NCBI GenBank assembly: GCA_017609695.1
Contig: JAFCDM010000019.1
Span: forward strand, 1 to 9,922
From: Candidatus Pacearchaeota archaeon
GTDB lineage: Archaea; Nanobdellota; Nanobdellia; Pacearchaeales; GW2011-AR1
DNA length: 9,922 bases
Reading direction: 5' to 3'
The number at the start of each line of letters is the position of its first letter. The stretch's first letter is position 1. The notes under the pieces were generated by a model. It made no database searches. It was given only the letters and a program-made list of their open reading frames with translations, and was not told the origin of the DNA. Position numbers and translations under genes: made by a program. Positions 5,386 to 9,922 of the stretch are shown piece by piece.

Positions 5386-6759
5386 TTATTTCTTTAAAAA
5401 CTTAATCTTCAAACCCTCTTTATCGTCGTCAATACTATATCCTAATCTTTTAATCTTTTCTCTAATTTCATCAGCTTTTTTCCAATCTTTATTCTGTCTG
5501 GCTTTTTCTCTTTCATCAGCTAATTTCCTAATATTATTAGGAATAATTATTTTTTCTTTCTTCAATAAATCTAAACCAAAAATTTCATCCATCTTTTTAA
5601 TTGTCTGAACCTTTCCCACAACTTTTTTATCTCTTACAAATGCCCATAAAACTTGCAAAGCTTTTGGCATATCTAAATCATTATTAATTGCTTCTTCAAA
5701 TTTTTTAAGATATTCTTTATTTACTTTTTTATCATCTTTAAAATTTCTAATAATATTTATTAATTTGTTATATGAATTTCTAGCATTAAACAAATTATTT
5801 AAAGAAAAATTAATTTGTTTTTTATAATGTCCAGTTAAAACAAGATATCTAAATGTCAGGGGTTCATACCCTTGGTTTTCTAAATCAGAAATTCTGGCAA
5901 TACCTCCTTTACTTTTACTCATTTTTTCCCCTAATAATTTTAAAAAAGCTCCATGAATCCAGAATTTCACCCAAGGCTTTTTTCCAAATGCAGCCTCACT
6001 TTGAGCAATTTCATTTGTATGATGAACAGGAATATGGTCTTCACCACCAGTATGAATATCAAATTGTTCTCCAAGATATTTACTACTCATAGCACTACAC
6101 TCAACATGCCAACCAGGAAAACCAATTCCCCAAGGGCTTTTCCATTCTTGTTGTCTTTTTCCAGGTTTTTCAGAAAATTTCCATAAAGCAAAATCAGTTT
6201 TATTTTTCTTTTCACAAATAGAAACCCTTTTACCTGCCTGTAGATTCTCTATTTTTAATTTTGCTAATTTTCCATAGTCTTTTAATTTAGAAGTATTAAA
6301 ATAAATTCCATCACTTGTTTTATATGTAAATCCTTTTTTCTCTAATTTTTTTACTAAATCTATTTGTTCTTTAATATGTTTTGTTGCTTTACACCAAATC
6401 TCTGGTTCAGAGATGTTTAATTTTTTAAAATCTTGTTTAAAGATTTTTAAATAAAAATCTGCTATGTCTTGAGCTTTTTTCCCTTCTTTTTTTGCAGCCT
6501 TTTCTATTTTATCTTCTCCTTCATCAGAATCAGAAGTTAAATGTCCAACATCAGTAATATTCATTACTTGTTTTACATTATATCCATTATAAATTAAAAC
6601 TCTTTTTAATATATCTGAAAAAATATATGTTCTTAGATTTCCAATGTGCTGATACCAATAAACCGTAGGACCACAACTATACATCCCAACAAATCCTTTT
6701 TTTATAGGCTTAAAAACTTCTTTTTTACGAGTTAGTGTATTGTATAATTTTAAAGTCAT
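5386..6759 (-). CDS. cysS: Cysteinyl-tRNA synthetase
   Basis: This class I enzyme charges tRNA-Cys with cysteine. The 457-residue protein has the family order: start LYNTLTRKKE, zinc ligand C29 in YSCGPTVY, the HIGH motif as HIGN (38-41) followed by LRTYI, second zinc ligand C221 in WHVEC, GGEDHIPVHHTNE (238-250) with H246/H247 and E250, and KMSKSKGG (279-286). The C-terminal half contains the DALR-like helical anticodon-binding region and ends in ADEREKARQNKDWKKADEIR, typical of the family. HIGN instead of HIGH is tolerated in this family. Length is normal. Start at the N-terminal MTLKLYNTL, which matches family starts; no Shine-Dalgarno is seen, and AT-rich boxes near 6780-6792 are the likely promoter. 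Presence of CysRS makes the indirect SepRS/SepCysS route unnecessary here. Confidence 0.96.
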   Translation of the reverse strand: MTLKLYNTLTRKKEVFKPIKKGFVGMYSCGPTVYWYQHIGNLRTYIFSDILKRVLIYNGYNVKQVMNITDVGHLTSDSDEGEDKIEKAAKKEGKKAQDIADFYLKIFKQDFKKLNISEPEIWCKATKHIKEQIDLVKKLEKKGFTYKTSDGIYFNTSKLKDYGKLAKLKIENLQAGKRVSICEKKNKTDFALWKFSEKPGKRQQEWKSPWGIGFPGWHVECSAMSSKYLGEQFDIHTGGEDHIPVHHTNEIAQSEAAFGKKPWVKFWIHGAFLKLLGEKMSKSKGGIARISDLENQGYEPLTFRYLVLTGHYKKQINFSLNNLFNARNSYNKLINIIRNFKDDKKVNKEYLKKFEEAINNDLDMPKALQVLWAFVRDKKVVGKVQTIKKMDEIFGLDLLKKEKIIIPNNIRKLADEREKARQNKDWKKADEIREKIKRLGYSIDDDKEGLKIKFLKK

Positions 6760-6892
6760 AATTAAACTAATAATTTACTATTTTTAATATTATTCTTTTT
6801 TATAATAGAATCTAAAAATTTTAAACCTCCCCAATGCTTGAGCACTTAGTTTGCCTATAAACATGCTTAAAATTGATATTAAGATTCTTTGT
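6760..6892. other. Intergenic stretch before cysS
   Basis: This 133-base gap probably contains the cysS promoter (TTAAAAATA near 6780-6792 on the minus strand). It also has a less AT-rich patch at 6825-6865 with TGCTTGAGCA, a small palindrome, and GGGGAGG on the minus strand, which is not followed by a start codon at usable distance. I see no supported RNA gene. Confidence 0.3.
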
Positions 6893-7447
6893 TTAACAAA
6901 CAGCCGAAGTTGCACCAGAAATATGAACAACATCAACATAAAGGGTATGTGTTTGCTCCCCAGTTTCAGTTATTTCTTGGACTATTATCTTTAAAGTTGT
7001 TGCATCAACATTTTTTGGGATATCTAAAACCGCAATACTAACTGTTTTATCTCCTGGAGAAACAGTTCCTGTCCAATCTTCATCTATAATCCATTTTTGA
7101 ACAGAGTTACTAGAAACTCCTTTTAAACTTTCAATACTTTTAATTTTTAATTCATATTCCATTGTTTCATCTGTTTTAATAATACAAGGAATTTGCCTCC
7201 GCCCCCCATCACCTAATTTTACTTCTTCACCTCCTTCACCCATACATTTAACACCATAATCATCAACATTAAATAAACTTTTAATTTCATTTTCAACCCC
7301 TTCTGTGATATCTTCTGTTATAACAATCCCAGAACACATTATTTTTCTAACCCAAAAAACCCCAAAAATCAACATAATAACTGCTAAAACAATTATAACA
7401 ATTGTTCCAATCGACAATTCCATAGCTGCTTTTTTATTTCTCACCAT
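6893..7447 (-). CDS. Membrane-anchored extracytoplasmic protein, pilin-like N-terminus
   Basis: The 184-residue protein starts with a short basic segment (MVRNKKAAME) followed by one long hydrophobic helix (about 11-33) and then a soluble domain rich in beta-type sequence. K-K-A-A-M-E before the helix resembles the class III signal peptide of archaeal pilins and archaellins, but the Glu is at +2 or +3 of any likely cut, not +5, so an uncleaved signal anchor is as likely. Four cysteines (38, 68, 88, 184) lie outside the cytoplasm and could form two disulfides; the last one is the C-terminal residue. The C-terminal half, with VSPGDKTVSIAVLDIPKNVDA and a following strand-rich part, looks like a beta-sandwich. 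No functional motif is recognised. Confidence 0.75.
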   Translation of the reverse strand: MVRNKKAAMELSIGTIVIIVLAVIMLIFGVFWVRKIMCSGIVITEDITEGVENEIKSLFNVDDYGVKCMGEGGEEVKLGDGGRRQIPCIIKTDETMEYELKIKSIESLKGVSSNSVQKWIIDEDWTGTVSPGDKTVSIAVLDIPKNVDATTLKIIVQEITETGEQTHTLYVDVVHISGATSAVC

Positions 7448-7499
7448 CTTTTATCTTATATAAATTAATTAAGAGATGTTTTTAAATGTTTTGAGAAAA

Positions 7500-7571
7500 T
7501 GGGGAAGGTGAGAGTCGAACTCACTACACATGCGTCTTCAGCGCATTGCTCTCCCGTTGAGCTACATCCCC
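7500..7571 (-). tRNA. tRNA-Phe (anticodon GAA)
   Basis: The full cloverleaf can be drawn: acceptor GGGGATG with CTTCCCC, D stem GCTC/GAGC with GG in the loop, anticodon stem ATGCG/CGCAT around loop CTGAAGA, five-base variable loop GTGTA, T stem GTGAG/CTCAC around TTCGACT, and discriminator A at 7500. The anticodon is GAA (phenylalanine), and G37 is the base that archaea convert to wyosine derivatives. CCA is not encoded, so it must be added by tRNA nucleotidyltransferase. The acceptor stem has one U6-U67 mismatch. There is no intron. TTTAAAAA 27 bases upstream is the likely TATA box. Confidence 0.95.
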
Positions 7572-7594
7572 ATAAATTTGTAAATGAAATGCTA

Positions 7595-7602
7595 TTTTTA
7601 AA
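7595..7602 (-). promoter_or_regulatory. TATA box of tRNA-Phe
   Basis: TTTAAAAA centred about 27 bases before the first base of the tRNA, lying between the tRNA and the stop codon of the 71-aa gene. Confidence 0.5.
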
Positions 7603-7607
7603 GTTAA

Positions 7608-7823
7608 TTATTTGTGTTTTAGAACCATTTTATGGTGTTTTTTTAATTCATATTTTTCAATGATTATTGCAATAATCATTAATCCAATACCAAAAAAACC
7701 TAAAAGTTTTGAAGTAGAATTAGTCCCAATAACTGCTCCAGTAATTCCTGCTTTTATTAATGAAGACGAAGCCATTATAAAACCTAAAATACCCAACATT
7801 AATCCAACCCCTTTAGTTTCCAT
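7608..7823 (-). CDS. Small two-helix membrane protein, 71 aa
   Basis: The 71-residue protein has two membrane helices (about 6-23 and 39-56) joined by KAGITGAVIGTNSTSK and ends in a basic, His-containing tail (KYELKKHHKMVLKHK). ITGAVIG is a short Gly-rich hydrophobic motif that I recall in many small DPANN membrane proteins, but I cannot name a family. TTTAAAAA 26 bases before the ATG (7846-7853) supports the start. The stop is 36 bases before tRNA-Phe on the same strand. Function unknown. Confidence 0.65.
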   Translation of the reverse strand: METKGVGLMLGILGFIMASSSLIKAGITGAVIGTNSTSKLLGFFGIGLMIIAIIIEKYELKKHHKMVLKHK

Positions 7824-7845
7824 TTTATATAATAAGAATCCTAAA

Positions 7846-7853
7846 TTTTTAAA
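7846..7853 (-). promoter_or_regulatory. TATA box of the 71-aa membrane protein gene
   Basis: TTTAAAAA centred about 26 bases before the ATG at 7823. The rest of 7854-7984 shows no gene on either strand. Confidence 0.4.
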
Positions 7854-7984
7854 CTTATTGATTTTAATCTTTATAATTTTAAAAAGATAAATAGGATTTA
7901 AATGACTAAACTAATAACATAAAATATAAGGAGTTGAAGTTGGGAACACACTTAAATGGGAATAAGATATAAAAAATTTATAAA

Positions 7985-8000
7985 CAATAAAAAAATAAAT
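7985..8000 (-). terminator. Oligo-T terminator after RNase P RNA
   Basis: Directly after the last paired base of RNase P RNA the minus strand reads ATTTATTTTTTTATTG, with a run of seven T (7995-7989). Archaeal RNA polymerase terminates on such T runs without needing a hairpin. Confidence 0.5.
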
Positions 8001-8417
8001 GTGAGTGAGAAATAGGCCGCCTTTTGTTAATCGTCATAATTTTATGAATCGATTATATCAACATTCTACTACGCGGTTTAACCTGTAATTGGTTTCCCTT
8101 GCACCAACCAAGATGCTCGTTCCAGCAAATCCATCTCTTCAACGTTCCTCGCATGATTCACAACTCAAAGATGGCTGTGTCGTTTCTATACCAGAGCTTT
8201 GCTTCGCAACAAGCCACTGTCGTGGATAGTTCAACCTTTTTGGAAAAATCCATTGGGGTTGCTAAGAGAATTAACTCTTAACCCTTGGAAAATCCATTGG
8301 GGTTGCTAAGGGGAATCCCCTTAGGGTGGACAGACCTTCCTCAGAATTCGATTTCCATTAATTTTTGAAATCTGTTAATTTAATAACTGAACTCCGAAAG
8401 TTGACTATCTCACTCAC
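8001..8417 (-). ncRNA. rnpB: RNase P RNA
   Basis: This is the catalytic RNA that removes 5' leaders from pre-tRNAs. The ends form helix P1: GTGAGTGAGA (8417-8408) with TCTCACTCAC (8010-8001), continued by TAG/CTA past a two-base bulge. Conserved region I is GAGGAAGGTCTGTCC (8342-8328). The 3' conserved region ACAAAAGGCGGCC lies at about 8028-8016. Together they form P4: GGUC pairs with GGCC and GUC with GGC around the universally bulged U. The central conserved core ATAGAAACGACACAGCC is at 8189-8173, and GGTGCAAGGGAAACC near 8105-8091 matches the P15 region. At about 417 nt it is rather long for an archaeal form. The extra length includes a duplicated hairpin unit at 8240-8324. Confidence 0.92.
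8240..8324 (-). repeat. Tandem duplicated hairpin module inside RNase P RNA
   Basis: A 22-base sequence is perfectly repeated at 8245-8266 and 8289-8310 (period 44). Each copy is followed on the plus strand by the rest of a stem-loop: TAAGAG/CTCTTA (8263-8280) and CTAAGGGG/CCCCTTAG (8306-8324). The flanks are identical while the stems differ in sequence but both pair. It lies between conserved region I and the central core, in the P7-P9 part of the specificity domain. Confidence 0.8.
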
Positions 8418-8437
8418 ATAAAAACACAGAAAAAAGA

Positions 8438-8445
8438 GTTTTTAA
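8438..8445 (-). promoter_or_regulatory. TATA box of RNase P RNA
   Basis: TTAAAAAC centred about 25 bases before the 5' end of P1. It overlaps the stop codon of the upstream broken gene. Confidence 0.5.
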
Positions 8446-8692
8446 GGCTTTCTATCTGGAAATAAGGAAGAATATGCCTTTTCATCATTTTGGGTTCTTC
8501 TCTTATATCCTGCTGATAATCGTCTATGTTTTTCTGATAATCTTCTATGATGTTCAGTTTTTAATTTATGATACATTTTCCTCCATAGATAATATCTTGT
8601 TTTCTCTCCCTTAGATAATGGAAATTTCCCTTAGATAATGGAAATTGAGGATTAAACTCTTCTAAAATACTCCTTACTTCTTTTAAGCGCAT
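8442..8692 (-). pseudogene. Small basic protein gene frameshifted by a 20-bp tandem duplication
   Basis: From the ATG at 8692 the frame runs MRLKEVRSILEEFNPQF, then PLSKG, and after the duplication continues out of frame to a stop at 8561 (43 aa). If one copy of the 20-bp repeat (8607-8626 / 8627-8646) is removed, the frame stays open to the TAA at 8442 and gives 76 residues, with a basic C-terminal part (YYLWRKMYHKLKTEHHRRLS, then EKHRRLSAGYKRRTQ). 20 is not a multiple of 3, so the duplication is the direct cause of the break. TTTATAAA lies 24 bases before the ATG, so the promoter is intact. The family is unknown; the positive charge suggests nucleic-acid or ribosome binding. It may be a recent pseudogene, a reversible slippage switch, or a gene restored in other cells of the population. 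Confidence 0.7.
8607..8646. repeat. Exact 20-bp tandem duplication
   Basis: Two identical 20-base copies lie head to tail at 8607-8626 and 8627-8646, inside the basic-protein gene. No base differs, which suggests the duplication is young or kept identical by slippage. Confidence 0.95.
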
Positions 8693-8712
8693 AATAAAAG
8701 AAATTTTTTACA

Positions 8713-8720
8713 TTTATAAA
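8713..8720 (-). promoter_or_regulatory. TATA box of the broken basic-protein gene
   Basis: TTTATAAA, identical to the boxes of the GDPD and 76-aa genes, centred about 24 bases before the ATG at 8692. Confidence 0.5.
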
Positions 8721-8772
8721 AATAATTAATATACAGAATATACTTTATACATAATCTCTAAGGATTCTAGAA

Positions 8773-9003
8773 CTAAATTTTTTTTAAACATCTAAGAAGA
8801 TCTTTTAGGCCCATTACTCTCACTTTTCCAAAAGATATTCCAGGGGGGATATATTCCACAAAAATTTTTTCAGGATCTTGTGGGAAGGGGCCTCCACAAA
8901 CCTCCACATGTCCTCCACTATATAGATCATAAATAGAACCAATTAAGGCATTCCTTCTGTCTCCAGAGAAAGATTCGATAATTTTTTCAGATTTATTTAC
9001 CAT
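8773..9003 (-). CDS. Hypothetical protein, 76 aa
   Basis: I do not recognise this family. The 76 residues contain no membrane helix or signal. The N-terminal part is helical (NKSEKIIESFSGDRRNALIG, then SIYDLYSGG), the middle holds VEVCGGPFPQDPEKIFVEYI, and the end is KVRVMGLKDLLRCLKKI. Two cysteines (36 and 72) are present. Codon use is less AT-biased than pure shadow frames, the open frame fits the gap, and TTTATAAA lies 24-25 bases before the ATG, so it is probably real. It sits between the 23S 3' end and the broken basic-protein gene, all on one strand. Confidence 0.68.
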   Translation of the reverse strand: MVNKSEKIIESFSGDRRNALIGSIYDLYSGGHVEVCGGPFPQDPEKIFVEYIPPGISFGKVRVMGLKDLLRCLKKI

Positions 9004-9022
9004 CTAATTTTAAAAAAAAGCC

Positions 9023-9030
9023 TTTATAAA
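9023..9030 (-). promoter_or_regulatory. TATA box of the 76-aa gene
   Basis: TTTATAAA centred about 24 bases before the ATG at 9003, so this gene does not depend on read-through from 23S. Confidence 0.5.
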
Positions 9031-9124
9031 CTTTTTTGTTTTAGTTCTTCTTATAATTATGTTTTAGAATTTTTTATAGAATACAGGTAGAGAATAATAA
9101 ACTATTTTGTCTTACTAAATTAAT

Positions 9125-9922
9125 AATATTTGAGGCTTTTAGTAGTTGCATGCTGAATCCCTCGTTGCCTTGGAACTTACACATCAACTCTATCAACGTT
9201 GTCTTCTACAACGGCCTTAGTTGTTTCGTCTTGCGGTTGGCTTCGTGCTTAGATGCTTTCAGCACTTATCCATATGAAGCGTAGCTGCACAGCCTGCTCA
9301 TAACAACTGTTACACCAGCGGCTTCCAATCCCGGTTCCTCTCGTACTACGGGATCGTTCCACTCAAACAACAACACACCTAATAGATATCATACAATCTG
9401 TCTCACGACGATCTTAACCCAGCTAACGATTCCTTTTAACATGTGAACTCCAGCACCCTTGGTCGCTTGTGCACGGCCAGGATAGGAAGAGCCGACAGCG
9501 GAGTAGCAAGCCTCGCCGTCAATATGAACTATCGGGCGAGACCACCCTGTTATCCTCGGGGTACCTTTTCTGTCACAATTGAGACCCATTAAAAGTCTTC
9601 AATGGTTCGCTAGGCCCATCTTTCAATTCTGCTTTCTGTACTTTTTAGAAAACAGTTAGACAAGCTTTTACCCTTACACTCTACTTCAGATTTCCGACCT
9701 GAATGAGCTTGTCTTTAGGCCCCTCCGATATCTTTTCAGAGGGGTGCCGCCCCAGCCAAACTGCCCGCCTGTTGATGTTCTTTAGAAAAGTAAGCAAACC
9801 TACAAAAGGTAAGTAGTATTACATATTGTGAGCCGCCTCGCCGAAACTACGCGTATTCTCCTACTTATTCTATGTACCAATTATAAATTTACAACAACAA
9901 GTTGCAGTAAAGGTCCACGAGG
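9125..9922 (-). rRNA. rrl: 23S rRNA, 3' part (5' part beyond the window)
   Basis: The minus strand aligns from memory with E. coli 23S from about position 2063 to the 3' end. Landmarks: GGACCTTTACT at the right edge, GTTTGGCTGGGGCGG near 9755, GGATAACAGG of the peptidyl-transferase ring (9555-9546), CTGTCGGCTC (9498-9489), GCTGGGTTAAGATCGTCGTGAGACAG (start 9423) given here only as a landmark region, the sarcin-ricin loop AGTACGAGAGGAA (9347-9335), and AAGTGCTGAAAGCATCTAAG (near 9270). The 3' end is approximate. No intron is seen in this third. Several usually fixed bases differ (see findings). No 5S rRNA follows within the next 120 bases; a protein gene starts instead. Confidence 0.95.

Noticed and set aside
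5853..6186. Two plus-strand open frames inside cysS
   Set aside because: Antisense shadows of a fully conserved synthetase.
6790..6864. 24-codon minus-strand frame before cysS (MFIGKLSAQALGRFKIFRF...)
   Set aside because: Coherent and basic, but very short, without a convincing promoter or Shine-Dalgarno at usable distance.
7612..7890. Plus-strand open frame of 92 codons opposite the 71-aa gene
   Set aside because: The minus-strand frame has a well-placed TATA box and a regular two-helix pattern; the plus frame is a mirror of its hydrophobic codons.
8099..8281. Plus-strand open frame inside RNase P RNA
   Set aside because: The region is a structured RNA with P1, P4 and conserved core on the minus strand.
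9389..9589. Minus-strand open frame of 66 codons
   Set aside because: It lies in conserved 23S rRNA sequence and is a chance frame.
1..9922. CRISPR array, insertion sequence or integrase attachment site
   Set aside because: No spaced direct repeats, transposase or integrase frame was seen; the only clear direct repeats are the two tandem duplications described.
9125..9922. rRNA intron as the home of the LAGLIDADG gene
   Set aside because: The visible 23S part is continuous by comparison with the E. coli order and contains no insertion.

Overview
The window looks like part of an AT-rich archaeal genome, most likely a small-genome DPANN lineage of the Pacearchaeota/Woesearchaeota type. The evidence is a form III-type RuBisCO, an archaeal RNase P RNA, a tRNA-Phe without an encoded CCA end, a divergent 23S rRNA, very short proteins, and TATA boxes about 25 bases before the start codon of many genes, as expected for leaderless archaeal transcripts. 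The lineage is an inference from these traits; no marker here proves it.

Layout. Bases 1-80 hold the 5' end of a minus-strand NFACT-R (DUF814) protein gene that runs off the left edge. A short plus-strand operon follows (192-1413): a 42-residue ribbon-helix-helix DNA-binding protein, then a LAGLIDADG protein with a C-terminal winged helix. Everything else reads on the minus strand. From right to left: 23S rRNA 3' third (9922 to about 9125, no 5S gene after it), a 76-residue unknown protein, a small basic gene broken by a 20-bp tandem duplication, RNase P RNA, a 71-residue membrane protein, tRNA-Phe(GAA), a 184-residue membrane-anchored extracytoplasmic protein, cysteinyl-tRNA synthetase, an exported glycerophosphodiester phosphodiesterase, a membrane protein with an HHYHYG motif, a 40-residue Cys-rich protein, a 107-residue protein with four Cys, a half-length MFS transporter, and RuBisCO. 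The RuBisCO gene ends tail-to-tail with the LAGLIDADG gene, overlapping it by 4 bp.

Function. RNA processing and translation dominate the right side (23S, RNase P RNA, tRNA-Phe, CysRS). The left side mixes nucleotide-salvage or carbon metabolism (RuBisCO) with membrane and exported proteins. Most genes seem to have their own promoters; the RHH/LAGLIDADG pair is the clearest operon, and RuBisCO might also be co-transcribed with the MFS gene.

Main points of interest: (1) RuBisCO is the only gene with a strong Shine-Dalgarno, and that Shine-Dalgarno forms the loop of a perfect 8-bp hairpin whose 3' arm contains the start codons; a neighbouring hairpin could pair alternatively with the first codons, suggesting an RNA switch. 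(2) An exact 20-bp tandem duplication frameshifts a small gene that still has a promoter. (3) RNase P RNA carries a duplicated hairpin module whose stems differ but still pair. (4) The 23S rRNA differs from the usual sequence at positions of the peptidyl-transferase centre and A-loop. (5) The RHH-LAGLIDADG-wHTH pair has a palindromic promoter.
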